Source: Cryptomeria japonica (Eukaryota > Streptophyta > Pinopsida > Cupressales > Cupressaceae). From it: a stretch of 64,000 bases of DNA. Position numbers and translations under genes: made by a program. Below are positions 45,720-57,700 of the stretch, one piece after another. Numbering within the stretch: the first letter of the stretch is position 1; every line of letters begins with the position of its first letter. The notes beneath the pieces are model-generated. The model had not been told where the DNA came from, searched no databases, and saw only the letters and a list, made by a program, of their open reading frames with translations. Where the stretch lies: NCBI RefSeq assembly GCF_030272615.1, contig NC_081406.1, positions 141,701,299-141,765,298 of the forward strand. The letters run 5' to 3'.

Positions 45720-48700
45720 TTAACTATCAGAATGAAGAGGAGTAACATTTTCATCATGAATAACATTTTCATCTATATCATCATCAAGATTTATAAAAAT
45801 AGGATCTTTCACTCGCACAGGATCAAGACCATCATGCATCTTATGTTTAGGAGATTTCGGCTCAATCGTCGGCTGAGGAGAAAATGGAATAATACTAGCT
45901 GAAGGTGTTTTTGGGGATTTCAAAGTTTGAGAAGCATCTGCCTGAGCTCTAAGATGATGCTTTCATCGGCGTTCACGTGCAGAACGATTTCGTCTAGTCT
46001 TAGTAGGGAGTTGAGAAGATTGAGGAGGAGGAATGTTCTCATCCTTATCACTTGGGTGTTTAGGTTGTGGTCTCTTAGGTTGAATAATAGGAGAAGAGGA
46101 AGGTCTCTTCTCTCCATTAGAGGGAGGAGGAGGAACTGCTCCATATAAGGGAGGAATATTCAGTTTAGGAAGAAGACCAAGTCCATCATGACGAGGAGGT
46201 ATAGGTCTACTTTTAGGAAGTTTATTAGATATAGGCATAGTCACATTCATAGGAATGGGTTGGGAATCTTCTTGAGGAAAGACATTAGTTTTATCTTTCA
46301 AAGGAAGAACTTCCTTCTCAAGAACGATTGGAATGTCAAGTTTGGGTGTTCTAGGTTCACTTAGAGATAGGATCATATCTTTTTTCCACTTTTGATAAGA
46401 TTTGAAAAGATGATCACTTCACGGAGGAAGAGATTGGAATTGTTTAGGCCAAAAATAATCAATAGGAATGCTAGAAGTTCTTTTAGCTGGTTTAAAGAGA
46501 CTATGATTGATAGTAACAACTTCACCATTATGGGGAAATTTCAAACACTTGTGACTAGGAGAAGCAATAGCTTTCATGGAAGATAGCCAAGGATAGCCTA
46601 GCTTCACACGAAATTGTTCGGATGATGGAATAATAGCAAAGTCCACATCAAGGGATTTGTTATGGACCTCAATAGGTAATGTAATAGAACCAATTGCAGG
46701 AGAAGAAAATGCATCAAATAGTTTCACAACCACATTTGTTTCATCATAGATCACTTGATTCAATTGCAAAGTAAAAAGAAATTCTTCCGTAATGACATTA
46801 ACCATACAAGAAGGATCAATAAGCACTCCACGACAAGGTGTATTCTTGACTTTTTCAACTATATATAAAGGACCATCAGGTGCCCTAATAGTTTCACTGG
46901 AATCAAAGGTGATGGAAAGTTCTTTAGGGATTTTCTGCTGCTCTACAAAGTTAATCACATTCGGAGTCATAGACACAAGATCATCAGGTGAGACAGAGGA
47001 ATCAGTAGTATCAATCGCATTAGAGGTGTGAGAAGCCAATGGATCAGTAAAAATCTTAAGATTTTGGTTAGGAGGAGCTACAGATGTGTTGCCTTTATCA
47101 TTCACACCAGAAATAGAGATAGTATTATTATCAATCAAATCTTGAATTTTACCTTTTAAAGCAAAACATTTTTCAGTATCATGCCCAGGATGACGATGAA
47201 ATTGACAAAAAGATTTGTTATCAAAATAGGGTGAATTAATCTTTGCAGGATCTATTTGCTTTATTGGAGGAAGATTAAGCACATTTTGTTCCAATAACTT
47301 ATTCATAATACTATGCAATGATTCATTCAAAGGAGTAAACTTTCTTTCTTTCTTGAAAAACTTAGAAATAGGAGGCACACCTGATGCCGCATTCACATTG
47401 TTGTTGATGATGTTTTCATTGAATTTAATGGACTCTCTATTCGGTTTAAACTTCCCAAATGGTTGTTGACTACTATCACCCTTATCACTCGGAGCCATAG
47501 GATTTGCTTGTTCCATTTGACTCACAGTCAGTTGATAATTGTGAAGAGTTGCGCACAACTGTTGGAAAGAAGTAAACTCAGAAAATAGAAGTTTTTCTCT
47601 AATATCTTTTTGTAAATTAGAAATAAAGATTCTTTGAATATCATTGTCAGGCACTGGAAAAGAAATTTGAGCATACAAATGCTTATATCTACCAATGAAA
47701 TCAGTCACTTTTTCTTTAACACCTTGTTTACAATGCATTAAATCAATCAAAGTAACTTTAGGACTTATATTGTTTTGAAATTGTTGAATGAAAGCATTTG
47801 CAAGTTGTTCGAAAGAAGTAATAGAATAAGAAGGCAACGAGCAATACCATTGTAAGGCTTTATCTCTTAATGTTCTATTAAACAGTTTTGCAAGCAACCT
47901 TTGGTCATAAGCAAAATCAGTACATATTGTTTGAAAGGTCTTAACATGTGTTAGAGGATCACCCTTACCATTATAAAGCTCCAAATGCGGAATTTCAACA
48001 TGTTTAGGGGGGATAGCTCAAACAATGTCAAGAGAAAGTGGGCTCGCGATATCGAATGTGGGCACACTAAACTTAGATTGATTCATAGAGGCAATTTGTT
48101 GTTGTAAAGAAGAGACAGTTTGTGCAAGATTGTTAATGGTCGCTTCAGTCGAAGAGTTCATATTAGACGTGTTAGACTGTGGTGGAGGTGTTATGTTATT
48201 GAAAGAAGGTAGAGAGTAAGGTGGTGGGACACTATGATAGTTAGTCATAGGAGATGATTGGAAAGGAGGAACACTACAAGGAGGAATGGAAGGGTTAAGT
48301 GAATTGCCCCCTTGCGTCATGTTTATTTGTGGAGATATAATAGGGACACTCATTGAAGGAATGAATGAAGAAGTCGGGTTGAATGAAGGAAGAGGGTTGA
48401 TTGAAGAAGAAGGATTGCCCCCATGACTTGTGATCATAGGAGGAATGTCTTTTATTGAAGTAGTCATTATGTTTGATGTAAAAGTAGGTATACTAGCAAT
48501 AGAAGTCGTCAAAGGAATAGAATGATTAGCTTGATTAGGAGGTTGTGTATAACCTAAGGTTTCGGCACAACTTTTCATAGGCATCACATTCGAATCCACA
48601 ATGTGTGCAATACCACGCAAAATATCAATTCCATTCTTATCACTTTGAACCATACGTTTTAGACCCTCAATTAATGAAAGAGCTTCACTATCAGGGTATT

Positions 48701-48941
48701 CTTGAGACATCCATTGTCGAAAATCATCAAATTGGTTATCCAATTTTGAAAGTTGTTCTACAGAAACCTCATGGAGAGCTTCTTCATCATTAAGAGGATT
48801 AGAGGAATTACCCATGTCCTCGTTAAAAAGGCCATTCAAATTAGGTTCCATCTCCTCGGTAATTACACCTTGGAAAGACTTAATTCTAAGGCTTCGTCTA
48901 ACGGGAATAGTGTAAGTAGGACTTATTGTTGTAAAACTCAT
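45720..48941 (-). pseudogene. Gag-protease polyprotein with three in-frame TGA codons
   Basis: ATG at 48941-48939 (MSFTTISPTYTIPV) opens about 1,073 codons in one phase, broken only by TGA at 48020-48018, 46421-46419 and 45965-45963. Order: acidic N-terminal region; Ser/Pro-rich linker; Retrotrans_gag core (LYNGKGDPLTHVKTFQ, then ALQWYCSLPSYSITSFEQL) from about 47990; a C-x2-H-x4-H-x4-C finger (CQFHRHPGHDTEKC) near 47200; and a protease-like domain (GVLIDPSCMVNVI, later KLGYPWLSSM) near 46830-46580. The usual D-x-G active site reads D-P-S. The C-terminal tail is proline- and lysine-rich. All three TGAs could be former CGA (Arg). Confidence 0.85.
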
Positions 48942-48959
48942 GCACTAAAGAAAGAGAGA

Positions 48960-50127
48960 AGATTTTGAATTTTAGAGGTAGTAAATTTCAATAAAATCAG
49001 CCAATCTCCTAGATTTAAGCTGTTAAATGCAATAAGGACAATCTCCCAAAATTTCGAAAAAAATGTCCGGGACCGTGGCGAACGGAGTGCACACGGTCCT
49101 CGCAACTTTTTTCAAAATTTTCAAGGATGAAAGTTATGATGATTTTAAAGCTAATCTGAAAAAATTGAGTGATTTTATGATCTGTAGATAGGCCAAATTA
49201 AAGTTGCAATCTCAAAATTGAACCCTACCAAGATTGTTAAAAAATGCAAATTTTGAATTTTGAAAAAGAGAGGGAAACTAAAATTTTGAATTTTATGATT
49301 TTAGAGGGAATACTGAAAGCAATGCAGGCTTTGAAATTTAAAAATTGACTCAATTTCATGCAAAATTCGAATTTGAAAGCGGAAATCAAAGTCGTTGCAA
49401 TTAAACACTTGATTTCAAAAGTCACAAATTGTAAGGATTTGAATAAAACACTGAAATTTCGAATGAATGCCAACACACTTTTCAGATTTAGGACTGTAAG
49501 AAACACAATTTTGATATGAATTTCAATTTCAACAGTTTTTGAATGATTAGAAGCCTCAATCCAAGCAATCGCCAGACCAACTTTGACTTTAATTTTGAAG
49601 GTGTTAAAATTGATAAAATCAGCCAAAATTCTGGATTTTAGCAGAAAAATACAGTAAGATCTAGCTCCCGAAATTTCAGAAAAAATGTCGGGGACGATGG
49701 CGCTCGGGGTGCACACGGTCCTCGCAACTTTTTTCCAAATTTTCAGGGATGAAAGATATTGTGATTTTATTGCAGAATCCAAAGTTACAGCCGATTTGGA
49801 GGTGTTTTGATTAGTGAAATTATCAGTCAAAGGTTGAATCAAGAAGGTCTTAAAAATTAGGGTTTTGACATTTAACCACTTAATTTTCAGAATTAAATCA
49901 CAAACATGAATTGACAATTTGCAATAGAAGGGTAAATCTAAAACAAGCATTTACAATTAAACATTTCACAAGCTTAATTACTAAAAAGAAAATTCTAGGG
50001 TTTTTATGCAATCAACCTCTAAAATTTGCAAAAGATCAAACATGGAAACATAATTAGGAAAGCAAAATTTTTTTAGATCTAACCATGAATAATCAGAATG
50101 AGGATGTTCACGTCGGGTTCACCAAAA
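48960..50127 (-). other. 5' leader of the gag-protease element
   Basis: Non-coding in the sense direction; it has a long open frame only by chance (49237-49950). Two copies of a segment of about 75 bp (49058-49133 and 49680-49756) repeat here, each centred on a GTGCAC-bearing hairpin. The primer site is at the right end. Confidence 0.65.
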
Positions 50128-51371
50128 TGTAAAGCAGAAAAATCGAACCCTAGTCGTTCTCCCCTCCCCAACTCCAAGGAGAGAGAAGGGAGAGTCACTA
50201 GGGTTGATGGTTTTCACTTAAGAGAGACTTTACATTCAAAAGAGGGGTTGAAACCCACAAGATCCAATCCCACGCAATGCAAGATTGGATTCTAAATGAG
50301 TTTCAAGGGTTAAGACATCAAGGATACCCTCTTTTGTAAAGAATGTAGATAGAATGATTGAACTAAGAATGCATGTAAAGTAGGAAAGATTCGCTTATAA
50401 ACAGAGATAGGGATACGGGATGAAGCTACGGACCTGGAATTAGCAGTAAAATGTCGAGACGGTGTTGTTCTGCAAATTTGAGCGAAAGTTGACGGGATGA
50501 TGGCGCCCGACGTGCACATGGTCCTCCGAAAAATCCGCGAAACGAAGGGGGATCTGTTCGTCTCTGCACAAGGATTCCAGATCTTCAATTATAGCTGTGT
50601 ACCTGCAACCTACACACAGAAAAGAGAGGACGATTGGGGGGTTAGGGATGAGGGGTTTGCCTTTAGGTCAAACCCTGGTTTTGGAATTAACCAAGAAATG
50701 AGAGTGCTGCAAATGTAAATGTTTGTAATGTAAACAAGTACTGGTACCTTGTTGTAAGAATGTTTGTATTCTTACATGCGAAGGTGTAATGTATGTAATA
50801 TGTTGTATATTGTATGTGATCTTCTCTTCAATGGTTGAATCCTTGTCTTGAATGCAACACTTAGCCTTGAATGGAGACTTAGAATGCTCAATTGCTTGAA
50901 GGAATGCTTGAATGTTTGAATATCGCTTCCGCGTCTTGCTTGCATATGTTTTCCTCTTTTTTTCTACCTCCTCAAATGGGAGGGGAAATGTGGTTTATAT
51001 ACTTGTCAATTAGGGCTGATAGACTGATTTTCCCGACCTTAGGCCGACCAGGAAACATTATTTTCCAATTTGCAAACTTAAAGACCCGATGCCCACAAGA
51101 GACCGGGCCCAAAATAGGGCCAGGGACCAGGGCGCGGGGCGCCATGGTCCTGGGGGACCAGGGCGCTGGGAAGGACCAGGGCGCTGGGCGCCATGGTCCC
51201 ACCTCCCGGGACAGCAGGGTGCAAGGAGGGATCAGGCCAGGGTGTGGAAAAATGTAGTTTTTGGTGTCGTAAACAGGTTTCGGGGTCTCCATTCAGGTTC
51301 AACATTGTGCCGCCATCGTGAAGACCCAAATGTAGTCGAAATTGCAAGTGTCACAATTTTAGGACGCTACA
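50128..51371 (-). repeat. 5' LTR (sense direction) of the gag-protease element
   Basis: It matches the other LTR throughout, with scattered transitions. It has about three GC-rich U3 repeat units (51120-51205) and one fewer GAATGCTTGAAT-type unit near 50905. TATATAAA is at about 50994-51001 (minus). The TSD GTTAT follows at 51372. Confidence 0.93.
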
Positions 51372-51376
51372 GTTAT

Positions 51377-52750
51377 TATACACTACTGATGCCATCTCTT
51401 TTGAAAGATCATAGTTAAGCTTTGCAGTCCTCAGGGATAGAGAAATATCTATGTTATAAGGAATATGAGGCCCCTTCCTATTGTTGTTCAAACACTTACT
51501 CACCTAGATTGTTTCTATCATTCCTTGCCACCATCATGATAAGTTGGCATTGTCTTTCATCACCTTGAAGATCATGAATGAGCCCATGCACATTGTTAAT
51601 TGTCATTGTCTCTATTCAATGAGTATCATTGAAATTTCTATGCACCCTTCTCTCACTTCAAATGACCACTTCCTTGCATTAATAGCATGCTTATAGTACG
51701 ACCATGGTTTCTTGAGAGCACAATATCCTTATCCTCAAAAAGTAAATGATGACTATCCCTTTTATTTCTCACATCGTTTGGATACTTCTAAGCAGTGTTG
51801 CTATTATATTATTGTCACCTAATATATAGGTTGTCTTATTCCATCATCACAAACTCTTTGTCATGCTTTATTTATGTTTGTGACTATAAACCTTTTCCTT
51901 TAATATTTGCAAGGCTAAAAAATATGGGTATGAGTGTCTATGGAAGAAAGATGTGAGGGTTTGAGAAATTATCAGTAATACTTCCTACAACTATCAAACC
52001 CTCAAAATAATCTACATATCCTATCTGGATGAGCTCTATTGATGAAATCATCACAATGATGGGCATTAACATTTTTTGACACTACAATGGAAATAATATA
52101 GATCCTAACCTCCTATGGATTAATAAGGCACTTATAACACTTTAAGTTACATGAATACAATGTTATTGTTGGTCACTTAATGAATCCTCATGTACTTGGT
52201 AATTAGATGGTTTGAGAAACATGTTCTCTGATGGTTGTTTGACTCCCTCATTGATTCCTCAAGCTTCTCAATGAGCTGCCAACTATTCTGTGAGATATTA
52301 TGCTTGCTAGTAATGTGTCCATTAGTGAACATGTCATGTTGTCGTTGTTTCAGGCACTGAAAGTAGGAATAAAACTCGATTGCATTCTTGAACTTTGATT
52401 CTCCACATTGGGCTGAAGATAATTCCATAACTCCAACCAAATCTTGCTCGAAAACCCTCCATTAAACATGCTAATCAGTTTGGGCACCAAGAATGGTTCT
52501 AGTTTCATGAAAAGAACCCTAAAACTCCAATGGTCGACCTTTACTGAAGTTTCAAAAACTTAAAAACTTTAATTATTTCAACTTCCCCCCATTCAAGTAC
52601 AACATAATCTTGACCAAGCAAGGACTTCTAAGACTTATCAAAAGCTAAGACCCTTCCCAATGGCAAAAGATAACTTCTAAAAAAAAACAAAAATGGAATA
52701 TAACAATACACATTATTAAAGTCATTTTTCATCTTAAACTTGATGGATGA
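51377..52750. other. Worn retroelement interior, no domain recognised
   Basis: Host sequence continues across the minus-strand element from 43515. No conserved block is readable until the copia RT begins near 52755. Confidence 0.35.
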
Positions 52751-52754
52751 TTTT

Positions 52755-54000
52755 ACACAAAGTATGAAAAAATTGGCTAGCACTACTTTTGGTGCTTCTG
52801 ATTTTGAGATAAAGAAAATAGATGTTTAAATTACTTTCTTGTATGGATATATTTAGGAGGAAATTTATATGTGACATCTTGATGATTTTGTGGAGAAATA
52901 AAAAGAACAATTTGTTTATAAGTTAAAGAGATCTTTGATGGTTTAAAATAATCACCTGAGATGTGGTACTAAAACTTTGATGTTTTTACATTGAAGTTGG
53001 GTTATGATAGGAGAAACAAGGATCATTGTGTTTATATTAAGGTTGAAGGTGATCAAATAATAATTATTGCCTTGTATGTTGATAAAATGCTACTTTTTGG
53101 TAATAGCAAGGTGATGATTGAAGAACTCAAGAATTAGCTTTCTAGCACATTTGATATGAAGGAATTAGGGGAAACAAAATATATTCTTGAGATGGAAATC
53201 GATAGAGATTGGCTATGTATAAATATTTGGTTACATATGAGTAAGTATGTTGATGCCATTTTTTAGAGGTTTAGTATGCATGGTTGTAAGCTAGTTAATA
53301 TTCTATTTTTGGTTGGCAGTAAGTTGAGTTAGACATCTATCCTAGTTCTAATGATGATTTTGAGATGTTTAAGGCTAATTATGCTAGTTTTATTGGTAGT
53401 TTGATGTCTACAATTGTTTGCATTAATCCAAATATAGTCTAAGTAGTGGGAGTTTTAAGTAGGTTTATGTCTAATCCTAGTAGAGAGTATTAGAATTTTG
53501 TTAAAAGGGTGTTTAAAAATAAGAGAGGTACTTATGAATATTGTTTGGTTTATCATGTTACTAATGATGTAGTCATTGGACATTGAAGGTTTTTTTTAAG
53601 GTAGATTGGACACGCGACTTGGATAGTTAGAGGTCCATTAGTGGTTTTCTTGAGGCATAATGAGTTAGATGAGTAAGGGATAATCTAGAATTGCATTATC
53701 TATCATTGAAGTAGAGTATATGGCTTCTACACATGCCTCTAAGGAAGTGGTATGGTTATAGAGACTTGTTAATGTTATTGGTTTTTATTGTAGGACTGTG
53801 ACTATTGGATGTGACAATCAAAGTATTTTTTGTTTGTCCAAAATGCCATGTATTATGCCGATACTAAGCATGTTGATGTTCATTAATTTGTGTAAGAAGT
53901 GGTTGATAATGGTAAGGTCTTGATTGAAAAGGTTGACACTTTGGATAATATTGTAGATTCTCTTACAAAGCTAATGACCATGGATAAGTTATTTTGGTGT
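52755..54000 (+). pseudogene. Copia (Ty1-type) reverse transcriptase and RNase H remnant
   Basis: Broken frames carry the copia RT order: FLYGYI with EEIYM.HLDDFVEK (about 52830-52890), KLKRSL, DHCVYIKVEGDQIIIIALYVDKMLLFGN, LGETKYILEMEI, NYASFIGSLM, and LSRFMSNPSREYWNFVKRV (the last after repairing one stop). The catalytic YVDD reads YVDK. RNase H follows with VEYMASTHASKEVVWL and CDNQSIFCLSK. An AAGTGGGAG purine tract at 54076-54084 would precede a 3' LTR. It probably belongs with the LTR at 39912, but no matching 3' LTR was found. Confidence 0.8.
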
Positions 54001-54084
54001 AGGAGGCCATGGGTCTTCATCATTGTACTTGTTTTTTACTTGTATCTCTTAGATGCAATTGCAATATATGATGTTAAGTGGGAG

Positions 54085-54760
54085 AACACTAGGATAGGTG
54101 ACATTAACCTTTCATTCCTATGTCATTCATGTGTCTTCGTGTTCCTTGGAAAACATTATAAGGAACATGAGAGGAAAAGCATTTAATATTTTTATTCCAT
54201 GACAAACTATAATTATGTATTTAAAAGATGAACATGTGTCAGTGATGGAGACAAGTCAAAATTGGAAAAAGGTTCCTCCTAGGCATCCACTTTGGGAATT
54301 TGGAAATTCATGAGTTGGGCACCCAATATTTGAAGGTGAAAGGTTTTATGTTGTGTTATTTGAAGGGTCACTAGGAATTTACAAGGCATTTGATAAGCTC
54401 GAGAGTTAAGAAGATATGGGACAGGTGCCCTCGTTGGAGCCATTTGAATTATATGATCGTATCTTATTGGATGTCCATTATCATAGATGTGTGCTTTTGT
54501 AAGTGGTTTCTTGCCTCTCTTTTGGGGATACTATAGTGGTTTTTGCTCTTACAGATTTCTATAAATTGGAGCCATGAGATGGTAGTGTTATTTTGAGTTA
54601 TTGTAGATAATAGGGTGATATCGAGTTGATAAGAGGATAGTATTCAAGTGCTATTGTACATATCTTCATTGAATATTAATAATATATGCTTGCCCTATTT
54701 CTCGTGTGGATATTTTTTCAAAAGGATTTCTCCATGTAAATTTAGTGTCTTTATAATTTT
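54085..54760 (+). repeat. Possible worn 3' LTR after the copia RNase H
   Basis: It follows the purine tract. Its right part resembles a copia R/U5 region (ATTTCTCGTGTGGATATT and TTTCTCCATGTAAATTTAG). It does not resemble the LTR at 39912 and has no clear CA end. Confidence 0.35.
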
Positions 54761-55700
54761 CTAATTTTCAAACTACAGTTGAATATGCAATCACATACTT
54801 TCAATTTGTTAATCTTATTTATAAATTTGCATAGGCATTCATTATTTATTATTGCAACTTTACTTCGTCTTGTTTTCAAAATAAAAAATTTCTTAGTATC
54901 CTCAAACACAACATCATAATATAACTCTGATGCACAAGGAAATAACCATGCTAACCATCCCTCAAAATGAATCCTCCAAAAATAATTATCCATATCTCAA
55001 GATCCATATCTATGAAAGATAAAAAATAATACATCTAAAAATAAGAATGGCAAGAGGAATTTTATTTGTCAAACTTATGAGTATACTAAGAGTGTGGAAT
55101 GAGAATTCTCCTTTAGGATAACCAAGTCATCACGAATAACCCCAAGAACAATCTCTTCTCAAGTCTATATCTAGGTGGCTCCTTGATCTTCCAATTGAAA
55201 ATTCACCAAAGACTACCCATCTCAATGCATCATGATCTAACCACATGCTCCTAGAAGATCACATGCACCAATGCACACATGTTGGTTCCAAGAGAACCTA
55301 TATCATGTCAAACCTCAAACCTAGGATCAAGAGTAAACCATGGCACTATACACAACATCTTTGAACTGTCACGACCCAAATCCTTGCTAATATTTATTAA
55401 CAATTGTTGAATTAGAAATTCTGATAACTAATTTATATATATAAATCAAACTTTACAAACGGTCAAATGTTGAATCCAAAAAAAAAAGTCAAAGGAAAAA
55501 GCACGAATGAAAAAATACAATTGAAAAATCGAGGACTGAAAAGTGTTCAATCGTCTTGCATTGCCTCAGTTGTTGATGACTAAAAGAAGGTTGTTCATTT
55601 CAAATTAGGAACACCACAGGTGTAAAAAGAGTATCTTATATGACATAGAAATTTCAAGAAATTACCATTTTTCATTGTGTACAAAAAGTTATTTTCTAAA
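54761..55700. other. AT-rich stretch without recognisable features
   Basis: No gene, LTR end or TIR seen. A 24-nt T run lies at about 55711-55734 just beyond it. Confidence 0.4.
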
Positions 55701-55818
55701 CTTGCATTCAAATTTTTTTTTTTTTTTTTTTTTGTTTATATTTATTAGAAATAAAATATACTTAAAAATGCCTAGAACTATTCTCCATACAAAATATAAT
55801 TATAGCCATTAAGAAAAT

Positions 55819-55829
<11 letters not shown>

Positions 55830-55900
<71 letters not shown>

Positions 55901-55957
55901 TATACATATATATATGTATATACATATACATATATATATGTATATACATATACACAC
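55830..55957. repeat. (CACATA)n microsatellite grading into an ATATGTATATACAT palindromic run
   Basis: About 12 units of CACATA give way at about 55897 to alternating purine-pyrimidine sequence with two copies of TACATATATATATGTA-like palindromes. It can adopt hairpin or Z-like structures. Open frames through it are artefacts of the repeat. Confidence 0.9.
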
Positions 55958-57006
55958 AAAAATCATTTGCAAGTTTATAGCTTTTAAAAGATTTTCTCTT
56001 CATCGATAGCAAGCATGCGAAACTCATACTTTAATGAATGAAGCATTTTGTGATCAGAGATCTCTTACTTTTAGTTAGTGAATATTTTGCAATCATCACA
56101 AACCCTAAAGAGATGCCTTCTTTGAGGCATCCTATCAACAATACAAATGTTTTTCTTGCAATCTATGACATAATTATCTTCCATGATAGCCATATCTTCA
56201 CCATTTTATGCAACTCCTCTATCCTTTATGTTTGATCTATGCCATTACCTTGATCTTTGCTTCACCATTTATGAGGTTAGATGCTATGCTAGATGACCAT
56301 ACACAATTCCTAAGTGACCATTTTTTTGGACCATATTTGCATGGTGAAGATTCAATTATATATTTACCTTTTGCTTTTTCATTCAAGTCGTTCAAGCACC
56401 CAAATTGGTCTTTAATGACTAAATTTTATCAGTTCAGGCAACCCATCAATAGCATTCCTAGGGGATGGAATCTCCCAAGGCAATACATTCTTTCCTTAGT
56501 TCTCTTTTAATCGATTCCTTGTTACCATGCTGGTGAACTAAATTGGATAAATTTTAAGTTTTTTACCTACATGTCAAACCATAATATTGTTTATAAAATC
56601 TCATAATCACTTACCTATATTTTGGTTACATATTTTAGATTGTATCTTTAACCTCAAGGGTTTGTAGTCTCATGGCATATGCTAAGGCACATTTTGAACC
56701 ATTCACCACGAACTATTATGAATCTAGAATTCTTTTCAATCTTTTATCTGCAAGTTGATAATCTTATATTAATAATGCAAGATCTCTAACAGATATATCA
56801 AGCTGATGGTTTTTAGACTCCCATATAAGTATCTTCAAGGTCATAGTAATTTCTTTTATATTTGGACAATTTTAATCATACACATTAAGCTGTGATTTTT
56901 AGGTTTTAAAATGTTCAGAATTGATTGACATTCTCTAGACTTAATGTGTTGCCTAATGTGAAGATCCAAGTCTTTCTATTATATATGCTTAAAATATAAA
57001 TTACTC

Positions 57007-57116
57007 AATTTTCAATATTGAAAACAACACAATCTTTGTTTTTGTTTAGATTGTTTCTTAATTTTTCAATATTGAAAATAACACAATCTTTGTTTATGTT
57101 TAGATTGTTTCTTAAT
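57007..57116. repeat. 54-bp tandem duplication
   Basis: TTCAATATTGAAAAYAACAC followed by an AATCTTTGTTT stretch is repeated once with a 54-bp period (57013 and 57067), with only two or three differences. Confidence 0.85.
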
Positions 57117-57664
57117 TTATCTTTATTTACAAGATATGTCAAAATAACATATTGTTGAAAGTAAAGTAGCTATAATATATTTATATATTCTCTGTCATGG
57201 TATTATTGATTAAATATATAGGATTTCATTTAATTTAGTTTCTTGGTAAGTGATAGAATCCCTAAGGAGGATATAGTGAAGAGTCTAGTGAAAATGGAGG
57301 AAATTTTACTCTTAGAAAAGTTGACATTGTACCTCAAATCTTTTTACCTTTTGTATGAAACTATTGAATTGTTAGGTTAAACTTATTCTTGATAGCTAGG
57401 GTAAACAATCGTTTAAGTGAAATTTTAAACACTTATGCTGTACATAGAAAGGTAATGGAATCTACTTACTTTTATATGAGATAAATATGAACTACCTATA
57501 GATGATAGTCATTTATATTATTTAGAATTTTTTCTAAAATATAGATTGCGTTGATAGTTTTTTTTGTTTTTTTGATAAGCAATAGTTGAAATGTTGATAG
57601 CTTATTGTTCATACGTTATGGGATATTTAAGTTTTAATGTTTATTTATACATACATTATATACA

Positions 57665-57700
57665 TGCACACACACACACATACATATATACATATATGAT
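57665..57700. repeat. (CA)n microsatellite with ACATATATACATATAT tail
   Basis: A short run of CACACACACACA continues into TACATATATACATATATG. Confidence 0.8.

Larger units (their letters stand above)
43516..51371 (-). mobile_element. Gag-protease-only Ty3/gypsy-type LTR element, intact ends
   Basis: LTRs are 43516-44757 and 50128-51371 (1,242 and 1,244 bp), very similar, with TGTAGCG/TTTACA ends in the sense direction. The TSD is a perfect GTTAT (43511-43515, 51372-51376). Sense is minus: the 5' LTR is 50128-51371, the primer site TTGGTGAACCCGACGTGAAC reads minus from about 50124, and the purine tract AAAGTGGGGGCTAAA precedes the 3' LTR at 44757. One long polyprotein frame encodes gag and a protease-like domain. 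RT, RNase H and integrase are absent. This is the youngest large element in the window. Confidence 0.93.

Noticed and set aside
49237-49950. 237-codon minus-strand open frame in the leader of the gag-protease element
   Set aside because: It is AT-driven, lies before the primer-proximal hairpins, has no domain, and the true frame begins at 48941.
55762-56027. Three overlapping open frames rich in Cys/Val/Tyr/Met on the minus strand
   Set aside because: They are translations of the (CACATA)n microsatellite in three phases.
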